64,000 nt of DNA, from NCBI RefSeq assembly GCF_014127485.1, contig NZ_CP059903.1, positions 248,001 to 312,000 of the forward strand. Reading direction: 5' to 3'. A program made the translations under genes and the position numbers. Each line of letters opens with the position of its first letter. The stretch's first letter is position 1. The notes under the pieces are model-generated. The model searched no databases, was not told the DNA's origin, and saw nothing but the letters and a program-made list of their open reading frames with translations. The DNA comes from Nocardioides dongkuii. GTDB lineage: Bacteria > Actinomycetota > Actinomycetes > Propionibacteriales > Nocardioidaceae. This document shows, piece by piece, positions 43,753-51,935 of this stretch.

Positions 43753-43758
43753 TAGGTT
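43753..43758 (+). promoter_or_regulatory. -10 box TAGGTT for a leaderless start
   Basis: TAGGTT ends 7 bp before the GTG of pntAA (43766), the spacing expected when transcription begins at the start codon. Confidence 0.5.
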
Positions 43759-43765
43759 CGCGGAG

Positions 43766-44893
43766 GTGAGGATCGCAGTCGTCAGGGAGACCCGGGAGGG
43801 CGAGGCGCGGGTCGCGCTCGTGCCCGAGCTCGTCGGCCGCCTCACCGCGCTGGGGTACGACGTCGACCTCGAGCCCGGCGCGGGCCGCCGGGCGCTGATC
43901 ACCGACGAGGAGTACGTCGACGCCGGGGCCGGCATCGACGACGAGGCGGTCGCGAACGCCGACGTGGTGCTCTCCGTCCAGCCGCTCGCGCCGGACGCCG
44001 TACGCCGGCTGCGGGTGGGCGCCGCCACGATCTCGTTCCTCCCGACCGCGCAGGAGCTCTCGCTCGTCGCCGACCTGCGCGATGTCGGCGCCACGGCGTT
44101 CGCGATGGAGCTGGTGCCGCGCATCTCGCGCGCCCAGGCGATGGACGCGCTGTCCTCGCAGGCGCTGGTCGCGGGCTACCGCTGCGCCGTGGTCGCCGCC
44201 GGCATGCTGCGCCGCTTCTTCCCGCTGAACATGACCGCGGCCGGCACCGTCCCGCCGGCCGAGGTGGTGGTGCTCGGCGCGGGCGTCGCCGGCCTCCAGG
44301 CGATCGCGACCGCCCGCCGGCTCGGCGCCGTCGTCAAGGCGTACGACGTCCGCCCGGCCGCCGCGGAGGAGATTCGCTCGATGGGCGCCCAGGCGATCGA
44401 CCTCGAGCTGCCGGCCCTCGAGGGCGCCGGCGGCTACGCCCGCGAGATGACCCAGGAGCGCGCGGCCCGCCAGATGGAGCTGCTCGCGCCGTACGTCGCG
44501 GCGGCCGACGCGCTGATCACCACCGCCGCCGTCCCCGGCCGCACGGCGCCGCTGCTGGTCAGCGCGGCGATGGTCGAGGCGATGCGGCCCGGGTCGGTGG
44601 TCGTCGACCTCGCTGCCGAGAGCGGCGGCAACGTCGAGGGCGTCGTCGCCGGCGAGGTGGTCCGGATCGGCAACGCGCAGGTCTGGGGCGGCCGCAACGT
44701 CGCCGCGCAGATGCCCGGCCCGGCGTCGCGGCTCTACGCCCAGAACGTCGTCAACCTGGTCGCGCTGATGACCGCCGACGGCGTCTTCGCCCCCGACCTC
44801 GACGACGAGATCGTCGCCGGCTCCTGCGTCACCCGCGGCCGCCGGATCCTGCACGAGCCCACCCGTCTCCTGGTCGAAGGGCCGGTCCCATGA
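43766..44893 (+). CDS. pntAA: NAD(P) transhydrogenase subunit alpha part 1
   Basis: Soluble NAD(H)-binding domain (dI) of proton-translocating transhydrogenase, 375 residues. It opens with the alanine dehydrogenase/PNT N-terminal domain (RIAVVRETREGEARVALVPE) and continues with the NAD-binding motif VVLGAGVAGLQAIATARRLGA and VKAYDVRPAAAEEI. The mobile loop region is GYAREMTQERAARQ. GTG at 43766 directly follows a -10-like box and lacks a spaced ribosome site. Its stop overlaps pntAB as ATGA. The three-gene split form is usual in actinobacteria. Confidence 0.94.
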   Translation: MRIAVVRETREGEARVALVPELVGRLTALGYDVDLEPGAGRRALITDEEYVDAGAGIDDEAVANADVVLSVQPLAPDAVRRLRVGAATISFLPTAQELSLVADLRDVGATAFAMELVPRISRAQAMDALSSQALVAGYRCAVVAAGMLRRFFPLNMTAAGTVPPAEVVVLGAGVAGLQAIATARRLGAVVKAYDVRPAAAEEIRSMGAQAIDLELPALEGAGGYAREMTQERAARQMELLAPYVAAADALITTAAVPGRTAPLLVSAAMVEAMRPGSVVVDLAAESGGNVEGVVAGEVVRIGNAQVWGGRNVAAQMPGPASRLYAQNVVNLVALMTADGVFAPDLDDEIVAGSCVTRGRRILHEPTRLLVEGPVP

Positions 44894-45183
44894 GCGAGCC
44901 CGTCGTCTGGCTCACGATCTTCCTGCTCAGCGTCTTCGTCGGCGTCGAGGTGATCGCCAAGGTCTCCTCGACGCTGCACACCCCGCTGATGTCGGGGGCG
45001 AACGCGATCCACGGGGTGATCCTGCTCGGCGCCGTCATCGTCACCGGCAGCACCGAGGGCACCCTCGCGCTGGTGGTCGGGCTGGTCGCGATCGTGCTGG
45101 CCGCGATCAACATGGTGGGCGGCTTCGTCGTCACCGACCGGATGCTCCAGATGTTCACGCGCCGGCGCGGGGGCCGCTCGTGA
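44890..45183 (+). CDS. pntAB: NAD(P) transhydrogenase subunit alpha part 2
   Basis: Membrane part of the alpha subunit (start of dII), 97 residues with three helices: VVWLTIFLLSVFVGVEVIAKV, then SGANAIHGVILLGAVIV, then LALVVGLVAIVLAAINMVGG. SGANAIHG carries the conserved membrane His-containing segment, and NMVGGFVVTDRML is the classic PntAB ending. Overlaps both neighbours by 4 bp. Confidence 0.95.
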   Translation: MSEPVVWLTIFLLSVFVGVEVIAKVSSTLHTPLMSGANAIHGVILLGAVIVTGSTEGTLALVVGLVAIVLAAINMVGGFVVTDRMLQMFTRRRGGRS

Positions 45184-46553
45184 TCCCCACCTGGGCCCAG
45201 CTGGTCTACCTCGCCTGCGCCGTCTGCTTCATCCTCGCGCTCAAGGGCCTCGCCGGGCCGCGCACCGCCCGGGTCGGCAACCTCGTCGGCGCGGGGGCCG
45301 CGGTCGTCGCGGTCGCCGTACCGTTCTTCTACCTCGAGCTCGACCACCTGGTGCCCATCCTGGCCGCGATCGCCGTCGGCTCGGCGGTCGGCGTGCTCGG
45401 GGCGCGGCGCGTGCAGATGACCCAGATGCCGCAGATGGTGGCGCTGTTCAACGGCGTCGGCGGCGGCGCGGCCGCGCTCGTCGCGCTGCTCGAGCTCGAC
45501 CACATGGGCGCGCTGACGCCCGAGTTCGACGTCGTGGCGACGGCGTTCACGATCGTGGTCGGCGCGGTCTCGTTCTCCGGCTCGGTGGTCACCTTCGCCA
45601 AGCTCCAGGAGCTGATGACCTCCCGTCCGGTGCTCTTCCCGGGGCTGCCGGTCGTCTTCGGCCTCGGGCTGCTCACCGCGGTGGCGCTCGGCGTCGTCGT
45701 GGTCACCGATCCCGCGGTCCCGCTGGGCGTGGTGCTGGCCGTCGTCGGCCTGGTCGTCGGCGTCCTGCTGGTGCTGCCGGTGGGCGGCGCCGACGTCCCG
45801 ATCGTCATCTCGCTGCTCAACGCGTTCACCGGCCTCACGGTCGCGGCCGGCGGCTACGTGCTCGGCAACGTCGTCCTGCTCGTCGCCGGCACCCTGGTCG
45901 GCGCCTCCGGCACCTTCCTCACCCTGCTGATGGCCCGCGCGATGGGCCGCTCGGTGGCCAACATCCTCTTCGGCGCCCTGCGCGGCGGCTCCACCCTCGG
46001 GGCCGGGAAGGCCTCCGACCGGCCGGTGCGCAGCGCGACGCCCGAGGACGTGGCGATCCTGCTCGGGTACGCCGAGCGCGTGATCATCGTGCCCGGCTAC
46101 GGGCTCGCGGTCGCCCAGGCCCAGCACACGCTGCGCGAGCTCGTCGACGTGCTCCTCGCGCGCGGCGCCCGGGTCGACTACGCCATCCACCCGGTCGCCG
46201 GCCGGATGCCGGGCCACATGAACGTGCTGCTCGCCGAGGCGCAGGTGCCCTACGAGCAGCTGGTCGAGATGGACGACATCAACCCCGAGTTCAAGCACAC
46301 CGACGTGGTGCTGGTCGTCGGCGCGAACGACGTCGTCAACCCGGCCGCCAAGACCAGCCCCGGCGCCCCGATCTACGGCATGCCGATCCTGGACGTCGAC
46401 GAGGCCCGCCAGGTGGTGTTCCTCAAGCGGTCGATGCGACCCGGCTTCGCGGGCATCGAGAACGAGCTGCTCTTCGACCCGCGCACCACGCTGCTCTTCG
46501 GCGACGCCAAGGACACGCTGTCCAAGGTGCTCAGCGCGGTCAAGGCGCTCTGA
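45180..46553 (+). CDS. pntB: NAD(P) transhydrogenase subunit beta
   Basis: Remaining membrane helices (dII) plus the NADP(H)-binding domain dIII; 457 residues. The membrane part runs to about residue 260, and dIII shows VIIVPGYGLAVAQAQHTLREL, YAIHPVAGRMPGHMNVLLAEA and VVLVVGANDVVNPAAKT. The KRSMRPGFAGIENELLF segment is the NADP lid. Uses the proton gradient to make NADPH from NADH. GTG start at 45180 overlaps pntAB. Converges on upp with a 13-bp gap. Confidence 0.95.
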   Translation: MIPTWAQLVYLACAVCFILALKGLAGPRTARVGNLVGAGAAVVAVAVPFFYLELDHLVPILAAIAVGSAVGVLGARRVQMTQMPQMVALFNGVGGGAAALVALLELDHMGALTPEFDVVATAFTIVVGAVSFSGSVVTFAKLQELMTSRPVLFPGLPVVFGLGLLTAVALGVVVVTDPAVPLGVVLAVVGLVVGVLLVLPVGGADVPIVISLLNAFTGLTVAAGGYVLGNVVLLVAGTLVGASGTFLTLLMARAMGRSVANILFGALRGGSTLGAGKASDRPVRSATPEDVAILLGYAERVIIVPGYGLAVAQAQHTLRELVDVLLARGARVDYAIHPVAGRMPGHMNVLLAEAQVPYEQLVEMDDINPEFKHTDVVLVVGANDVVNPAAKTSPGAPIYGMPILDVDEARQVVFLKRSMRPGFAGIENELLFDPRTTLLFGDAKDTLSKVLSAVKAL

Positions 46554-46566
46554 GCGCGGCGGTGCG

Positions 46567-47208
46567 TCAGCCGGCGATGCCGTACAGCCGGTCGCCGGCG
46601 TCGCCGAGCCCGGGCACGATGTAGCCCTTCTCGTCGAGCCGCTCGTCCATCGCCGCCGTGACGACGGTGACCGGGACGCCGAGGCCCTCGAGCTCCTTCT
46701 CCAGCCGCGCGCACCCCTCGGGCGCGACCAGCAGGCAGATGGCGGTGATGTGGTCGGCGCCGCGATCGGTGAGGAACCGGATCGCGGCGGCGAGCGTGCC
46801 GCCGGTCGCGAGCATCGGGTCGAGCACGTAGCACTGGCGGCCGGACAGGTCGTCGGGCAGCCGCTCGGCGTACGTCGCGGCCTCGAGCGTCTCCTCGTTG
46901 CGCACCATCCCGAGGAACCCGACCTCGGCGGTCGGCAGCAGCCGCATCATCCCGTCGAGCATGCCGAGCCCGGCGCGCAGGATGGGGACGACCAGCGGCT
47001 TCGGCGTCGTCAGCCGGACCCCGGTCGCGGGGGAGACGGGGGTGTTGATGTCGACGGGGTCGACCCGGACGTCGCGCGTGGCCTCGTAGGCCAGCAGCGT
47101 CACCAGCTCGTCGGTGAGGCTGCGGAAGGTGGGCGAGTCGGTCCGCACGTCGCGCAGCGTGGTGAGCTTGTGGGAGACGAGCGGGTGGTCCACGACGTGG
47201 GTGCGCAT
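46567..47208 (-). CDS. upp: Uracil phosphoribosyltransferase
   Basis: Forms UMP from uracil and PRPP; 213 residues. The PRPP motif is [16 protein letters not shown]; uracil-binding C-terminal residues lie in [17 protein letters not shown]. Other family marks are [13 protein letters not shown] and [13 protein letters not shown] at 47208 stands 7 bp after TAGGGT (47221-47216) with no ribosome site, so a leaderless mRNA is likely. Confidence 0.95.
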   Translation of the reverse strand: MRTHVVDHPLVSHKLTTLRDVRTDSPTFRSLTDELVTLLAYEATRDVRVDPVDINTPVSPATGVRLTTPKPLVVPILRAGLGMLDGMMRLLPTAEVGFLGMVRNEETLEAATYAERLPDDLSGRQCYVLDPMLATGGTLAAAIRFLTDRGADHITAICLLVAPEGCARLEKELEGLGVPVTVVTAAMDERLDEKGYIVPGLGDAGDRLYGIAG

Positions 47209-47215
47209 GGGGCGA

Positions 47216-47221
47216 ACCCTA
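47216..47221 (-). promoter_or_regulatory. -10 box TAGGGT for a leaderless upp mRNA
   Basis: On the minus strand TAGGGT is followed by 7 nt and then the upp ATG. The layout equals that seen before pntAA and the acyl-CoA dehydrogenase gene. Confidence 0.5.
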
Positions 47222-47328
47222 GTCGCTGCGGCGCCGTCCACGGCCGGGAAGGGGGTTGGCCCCACGACGGAGACCTGAGACCCTGGAAGGGCACCCGGCC
47301 GGGTGCTCTCGGATCGGGAGGTGGTCAG

Positions 47329-47814
47329 GTGATCGACCAGTTCGACGCTGTCGACTTCGCTCTCGCCGCCTACCGGGACCAGGGCGAGTGGACCGTCCAG
47401 GAGCTCACCCGCCACCACCTCGTCGACGTCGAGACCCTCGGCGACGCGCTGCGCCGGCTGCCCGGCGACCACGGCGCGGTCGGGCTGGTCGCGATGGACG
47501 AGGACTTCTTCATCCTGGTCCGGGTCTCCGGGCCCAGCACCCGGGTGCTGCTCTCCGACATCACCGCCGCCGACGAGTGGGACCTCGCCGCCTCGGCCGT
47601 CGAGTACCTCGGCCTGCTGCTCCCCGAGGACGACGACGAGCAGGTGCCGGCCGGCGACCTCGAGCTGCTCGCCGACCTCGGCATGCACGCCACGGACCTC
47701 GGCGTCCTGCTCGACGACTTCGACCTCTACCCCGACGAGATGCTGTCCGACATCGCCCGGAGGCTCGGCTTCGGCGAGCTGTTCGACGACGCCGTCGGCC
47801 TCACCTCCGCCTGA
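47329..47814 (+). CDS. tRNA adenosine deaminase-associated protein
   Basis: Acidic protein of 161 residues that in actinobacteria lies directly ahead of tadA. The pattern [51 protein letters not shown] and the [20 protein letters not shown] stretch matches that family. GTG at 47329 has GGGAGG seven bases upstream. Biochemical role unknown; linkage suggests assistance of the wobble deaminase or of tRNA handling. Confidence 0.85.
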   Translation: MIDQFDAVDFALAAYRDQGEWTVQELTRHHLVDVETLGDALRRLPGDHGAVGLVAMDEDFFILVRVSGPSTRVLLSDITAADEWDLAASAVEYLGLLLPEDDDEQVPAGDLELLADLGMHATDLGVLLDDFDLYPDEMLSDIARRLGFGELFDDAVGLTSA

Positions 47815-47832
47815 GGGCGGGCGACCGACCCC

Positions 47833-48300
47833 GTGCTCCACGACCGCTGGCGCGAGCCGATGCTGGCCGCGCTCACCGAGGCCCGGTCCGCGCTCGCGAC
47901 CGGCGACGTACCGATCGGTGCGGTCGTCGTCGACGACACCGGCGCCGTGCTCGGCGCCGGCCGCAACGTGCGGGAGGCCGAGGCCGACCCGACCGGGCAT
48001 GCGGAGGTCGTCGCCCTCCGGGCCGCCGCGCGCGCCCGCGGGGAGTGGCGGCTCGCCGGCTGCACGCTGGTGGTGACCCTGGAACCGTGCACGATGTGCG
48101 CCGGCGCCGCGGTGCTCGCCCGGGTGGACCGCGTCGTCTTCGGGGCGTACGACGCCAAGGCCGGCGCCGCCGGCAGCCTCTGGGACGTGGTGCGCGACCG
48201 ACGCCTCAACCACCGCCCGGAGGTCGTCGCCGGGCTGCTCGCGGGGGAGTCGACGGCGCTGCTCGAGGAGTTCTTCATCGCCCATCGGGGTGAGGTGTGA
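47833..48300 (+). CDS. tadA: tRNA-specific adenosine deaminase
   Basis: Deaminates A34 of tRNA-Arg(ACG) to inosine; 155 residues. The zinc/catalytic motifs are [13 protein letters not shown] and [10 protein letters not shown], and the C-terminal helix [11 protein letters not shown] is typical of Tad[14 protein letters not shown] and [19 protein letters not shown] distinguish it from guanine deaminase. GTG at 47833 follows the associated protein gene by 18 bp. Confidence 0.93.
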   Translation: MLHDRWREPMLAALTEARSALATGDVPIGAVVVDDTGAVLGAGRNVREAEADPTGHAEVVALRAAARARGEWRLAGCTLVVTLEPCTMCAGAAVLARVDRVVFGAYDAKAGAAGSLWDVVRDRRLNHRPEVVAGLLAGESTALLEEFFIAHRGEV

Positions 48301-48330
48301 CCCGCGGACGGCCGATCCCCGAGATTGGTG

Positions 48331-48359
48331 CTGACCGGGCTTTTCCTCGGGGGCACAAT
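48331..48359 (+). promoter_or_regulatory. Promoter of the secreted repeat protein gene
   Basis: CTGACC (48331-48336) and CACAAT (48354-48359) are separated by exactly 17 bp, a sigma-70-type arrangement. The GTG start of the gene (48366) is 7 bp beyond the -10 box, implying a leaderless mRNA. Confidence 0.55.
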
Positions 48360-48365
48360 GGTCGA

Positions 48366-49874
48366 GTGCGGTCGAGGATCCTAGGACGAGCGACCGGCGC
48401 GCTCGCGGCCACGGTGCTGTCGGCCGCCGCTCTCGCTGCTGCGCCCGCGCAGGCGGCCGACGGCAGCGTCGTCGTCCGCGGCACCGGCCTCCCCGAGCCG
48501 CTGACCGCCCAGCTCTCGCTCACCGGCTGCGCCACCCTGCACGGCGTGACCCCCGAGAGCCCCCAGCCGTACGTCGGCCTCGGGCCGGGCGCCGCCCCCG
48601 CCGGAGCCCGCAGCCTCGGGTTCGACCTCGCGGGCGGCAACGCCGCGGGGCCGCTCTTCATGGTCGGCTCGGTGCGCCGCACGACGACCGCCGAGATCGC
48701 CGTGCACGCCGATGCCGGCTCGACGGGCGTCGCGTACGCCGGCTACCAGGAGCCCGCCGACGCCGGGACCCCCCGGGTCTGGCTCGGCCGCGCCGACCTG
48801 GTCGCCGCCGGCGGCTGGCAGCGGTACGACGCGACCCGGCTCTCCTACCGCTGGACCAAGCACGACCTCGGCACTGGTGCCGTGCTCCAGGCCGGCCCCT
48901 CCGCTCCGATGCGCGTGAAGCCGTTCAGCGCGAGCCGGGGCGGCGACGGCGCCGGCCTCTACTCGCTCGGGTTCGGCTGCGACGGCCGGCCGTTCTCCCT
49001 CGACGCCCTGCGGATCGGCGGCGCCGACGGCGTCCGCACCTACGACCTCGAGGGGCTCGCCACGACCACCTCGATCACCGGCGACCGGGCCGTCCCCGCC
49101 GACGGGACCGCCCGGCTGACCGGCGCCGTCCGCGACCACACCGGGAGCCGGGTCCCCCGGTCCACCCTGGTGCTCGAGGGCCGCGAGGCCGGCACATCGG
49201 CCTGGGAGGTCGTCGAGGTCGTCGACGCCGCTGCCGCCGACCCCGTCGTGAAGGTCAACCCGGCGCGGACCACGACGTACCGCTTCCGGTTCGTCGACCG
49301 GCCCCTCGCCGAGGGCAGCACCTCGGCGCAGCACATAGTCACCGTCGGGCGCGCCGGGACGCCCCCTGCGGCGCCGGCGGAGGCCTCGCCGTCCGCTGAG
49401 CCGTCGCCGTCCGCGGAGCCGTCCGCCGACCCCTCGCCGTCAGCCAAGCCGTCTCCGTCCGCCAAGCCCTCGCCGTCCGCGGAGCCGACCCCGTCCGCGG
49501 AGCCGACCCCGTCCGCGGAGCCGACCCCGTCCGCGGAGCCGTCGCCGACTGCGGACCCGACCCCGTCCGCCAAGCCCTCGCCGTCCGCCACGCCTCCGAT
49601 GACGCCGGCGATCACGGCCCGGATCGAGACCGCCGGGGAGGCCCCGGTCGTGACCGGCACCGTCAGCCCCGCCGTCCCGGACGCCGTCCTCCTCCTGGGC
49701 CGTCCCGGCGCGGCGGACCCTGCGCTCGCGAGCGCCGAGATCGGCCCCGACGGCGCCTTCACGCTCGCCGTCCCGGCCGGGACGTTCGGCGACCTCGTGG
49801 TCCGCCTGGACGCCGCCCCCGGCCGGATCGCCGCGATTTCCGACCTGCTGTACGTCGAGCAGCCCGGCTCCTGA
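48366..49874 (+). CDS. Secreted protein with Pro/Ser/Ala/Glu repeat stalk
   Basis: Exported protein of 502 residues, function not recognised. The signal peptide ends [10 protein letters not shown] globular region follows (about 30-330) rich in beta strands; part of it ([21 protein letters not shown] to [13 protein letters not shown]) looks like an Ig-like fold. Residues about 340-410 form a low-complexity stalk of [12 protein letters not shown] and SPSAKP hexamers encoded by 18-bp repeats. A last beta-rich domain of about 90 residues ([20 protein letters not shown] on) ends [11 protein letters not shown]. No LPXTG motif or C-terminal helix is seen, so it should be released or held non-covalently. 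The last ~35 bp of the gene are copied twice in the downstream tandem array. Confidence 0.75.
   Translation: MRSRILGRATGALAATVLSAAALAAAPAQAADGSVVVRGTGLPEPLTAQLSLTGCATLHGVTPESPQPYVGLGPGAAPAGARSLGFDLAGGNAAGPLFMVGSVRRTTTAEIAVHADAGSTGVAYAGYQEPADAGTPRVWLGRADLVAAGGWQRYDATRLSYRWTKHDLGTGAVLQAGPSAPMRVKPFSASRGGDGAGLYSLGFGCDGRPFSLDALRIGGADGVRTYDLEGLATTTSITGDRAVPADGTARLTGAVRDHTGSRVPRSTLVLEGREAGTSAWEVVEVVDAAAADPVVKVNPARTTTYRFRFVDRPLAEGSTSAQHIVTVGRAGTPPAAPAEASPSAEPSPSAEPSADPSPSAKPSPSAKPSPSAEPTPSAEPTPSAEPTPSAEPSPTADPTPSAKPSPSATPPMTPAITARIETAGEAPVVTGTVSPAVPDAVLLLGRPGAADPALASAEIGPDGAFTLAVPAGTFGDLVVRLDAAPGRIAAISDLLYVEQPGS
49381..49595 (+). repeat. 18-bp coding minisatellite (hexapeptide repeat)
   Basis: About eleven imperfect 18-bp units encode [18 protein letters not shown]. 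At least three consecutive copies of CCGTCCGCGGAGCCGACC near 49490-49545 are identical, suggesting recent slippage. Such tracts change length easily between strains. Confidence 0.8.
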
Positions 49875-50420
49875 GTCGCGCTTTTTCGGGTAGTCCGACA
49901 TACCTGTGCTGTTTGCGGGCTCGGGAACGACAAGAGTGTGTCGGACTATCCCGCCAGTCCCGGCAGGGATAGTCCGGCACGTTCCGGTCGTGATCGGGCG
50001 TCCTCGGCAACCGAAACGTGCCGGACTATCTCTCCGACCTTGCTGTCCGTCGCGCAGCTCGGCTGCTGAGTCGCGCATTTTTGGGGTAGTCCGACACACC
50101 TGTGCTGTTTGCGGGCTCGGGAACGACAAGAGTGTGTCGGCTATCCCGCCAGCCCCTGGCAGGGATAGTCCGGCACCTTCCGGTCGTGATCGGGCGTCCT
50201 CGGCAACCGAAACGTGCCGGACTATCTCTCCGACCTGCTGTATGTCGAGCAGCCCGGCTGCTGAGTCGCGCTTTTTCGGGTAGTCCGACACACCTGTGCT
50301 GTTTGCAGGCTCGGGAACGACAAGAGTGTGTCGGACTATCCCGCCAGCCCCCGCAGGGATAGTCCGGCACGTTCCGGTCGTGATCGGGCGCCCTCGGCAA
50401 CCGAAACGTGCCGGACTATC
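49839..50420. repeat. Three tandem ~195-bp units carrying the bipartite hairpin element
   Basis: Units begin at TCCGACCTGCTG or a variant at 49839, 50033 and 50229 (periods 194 and 196). Each unit has (i) the last codons of the secreted-protein gene, (ii) GAGTCGCGC then a T-run, (iii) a hairpin with TAGTCCGACA/TGTCGGACTA arms, and (iv) a hairpin with GATAGTCCGGCACGTT and its near-exact complement around a 22-nt loop. Unit 2 has lost two bases in the first hairpin arm and has drifted in its tail. This explains the whole gene-free stretch 49875-50415. The last hairpin supplies the TAG stop of kptA. Confidence 0.85.
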
Positions 50421-50961
50421 CCGGGGTGAGGAACTCCGGCGGCACGCGGTCGGCGAGCCAGACGCCGTTGGCGGTCCGCCAGAACCGGTGGCCGGCGCGG
50501 GCCATGCCGGCCGCGTCGACCTCGAGGACGACCGGCTCGCCGCGGCGGGCGCCCACGCGACGGGCCGTGGCGGCGTCGGGGGAGAGGTGCACGTGGTGCC
50601 GCTGCTGGCGGCCGAGCCCCTCGGCGAGGATCGCGGCGACGACCCGCTGAGTGGTCCCGTGGAACAGCACCGCGGGCGGCTCGGCCGGGGCGAGCCCGAG
50701 CTCTACGGGGACGCTGTGCCCCTGCCGCGCCCGGATCCGGTCGCCGGCGCGGTCCCACTCGAAGCGCTGCTTGTCGTTCGTCCGCACCACCCGGTCGAGG
50801 TCCTCGCGGGTGACGCTGCGGCCGTGCTGGCCCAGCGCGGCGAGCAGCGCCGCCACCTCGACCCAGCCCCGCGGGTCGAGCTCCAGCCCCACGGACCCCG
50901 GCCGGTGCCGGAGCACCAGCGAGAGGTGCTTCGAGAGCCGTACGTCGTCCCGGTCGGCCAC
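50416..50961 (-). CDS. kptA: RNA 2'-phosphotransferase
   Basis: KptA/Tpt1-family enzyme of 181 residues that moves a 2'-phosphate from RNA to NAD or acts as an ADP-ribosyltransferase. Motifs: LSKHLSLVLRHRP at the N-terminus, TNDKQRFEW, LFHGTTQRVV, HHVHLSPDAATARRVGARRG and VVLEVDAAGM. GTG at 50961 has GGGAG seven bases upstream. The stop codon TAG is formed by the hairpin repeat (GGGATAGTCCGGCACG on this strand). Bacteria lack the tRNA splicing that yields the classic substrate, so the role is open. Confidence 0.92.
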   Translation of the reverse strand: MADRDDVRLSKHLSLVLRHRPGSVGLELDPRGWVEVAALLAALGQHGRSVTREDLDRVVRTNDKQRFEWDRAGDRIRARQGHSVPVELGLAPAEPPAVLFHGTTQRVVAAILAEGLGRQQRHHVHLSPDAATARRVGARRGEPVVLEVDAAGMARAGHRFWRTANGVWLADRVPPEFLTPG

Positions 50962-50981
50962 CCTGTCGCTCCCGTCCCCGG

Positions 50982-51893
50982 TCAGCGCAGACCGGACTCG
51001 ATCTCGGCCAGCGCCGTGGCGAGGTCGACCTGCGGCGTCCAGCCCCAGGCGCGGGCGCGGTCGGCGAGGAGCTCGCCGGTCCACGCCGGGGCGTCGTCCC
51101 AGACCGGCTCCACGCCCAGCGCCCGGGTCACCGTCTCCTGGTAGTCGCGCACGGTCGCGCAGCCGCCCACGACGTTGACGGCGGTGCAGGCGCCGGCGAC
51201 CGGCCCGGTCGCGGCGTCGGCCGCGGTGGCGATCCGGCCGGAGGCCACGTCCGCCGCGATCGCGGCGAGGTCGTCGACGTGCACCCAGGCGAACGTCTGG
51301 TGGGGTACGGCGTGCCGCGCCCGCTCGTCCTCGCGCATCGCCGCGGGCCGCAGCGTGTTCCACACCGAGCTCTCGCCCGCGCCGAGGATCGCGGGCGGCC
51401 GGAGCAGCACCCGGGTCGGCCCGTCCACCGCGTCCAGGGCGAGGTCGACGTCCCGCTTCGTGACCGGGTAGTCGCCGGCGTCGTCGGCCACCAGCGGCGA
51501 GGACTCGTCCACGTCGCCGACCCCGGGCGAGCGGTCGTAGACGGCCGCGGTCGAGACGTGGACCAGCCGCTCGAGGCCCGCATCGGCGGCGGCGCGCGCG
51601 AACCTCAGCGTGTCCTCGACCCCGATCCGCTGCTGGGCGTCCCGGTCGCTGCCCATCGGGTGCACGGTGGTGACGGCGGCGCTCGCCCCCGCGAGCACCT
51701 CGGCCGCGAACGCCGGGTCGCCGAAGTCGCCGACCCGCTCCTCGACGCCGGGGAGCGCCGGCGCCGCGCCCGCACGGCGTACGACGGCCCGGACGGTGGC
51801 GCCGCGCTCGACCAGCGCGGCGCAGACCCGGGACCCGACCAGGCCGTTGGCCCCGGTCACGACGACGACGGACGAGGTGCTCGACTCACTCAT
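50982..51893 (-). CDS. NAD-dependent epimerase/dehydratase (extended SDR)
   Basis: Extended short-chain dehydrogenase of 303 residues. The NAD(P) motif is TGANGLVGSRV (TGxxGxxG); the catalytic Tyr-x-x-x-Lys occurs as DYPVTKRDVD after STAAVYD. FAWVHVDDLA and the C-terminal substrate region are typical of 3-beta-HSD/NAD-epimerase-like enzymes. ATG at 51893. Substrate unknown; it lies 20 bp upstream of kptA on the same strand and diverges from lhgO. Confidence 0.85.
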   Translation of the reverse strand: MSESSTSSVVVVTGANGLVGSRVCAALVERGATVRAVVRRAGAAPALPGVEERVGDFGDPAFAAEVLAGASAAVTTVHPMGSDRDAQQRIGVEDTLRFARAAADAGLERLVHVSTAAVYDRSPGVGDVDESSPLVADDAGDYPVTKRDVDLALDAVDGPTRVLLRPPAILGAGESSVWNTLRPAAMREDERARHAVPHQTFAWVHVDDLAAIAADVASGRIATAADAATGPVAGACTAVNVVGGCATVRDYQETVTRALGVEPVWDDAPAWTGELLADRARAWGWTPQVDLATALAEIESGLR

Positions 51894-51935
51894 GCCGCCA
51901 CCTTGGCACGGCGCTCCACACGCCTGAGTGCGAGC

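Noticed and set aside
49875-50415. Regular repeats considered as a CRISPR array
   Set aside because: There are only three units of about 195 bp, each with internal hairpins and a copied gene tail. There are no short identical repeats with unique spacers and no cas genes.
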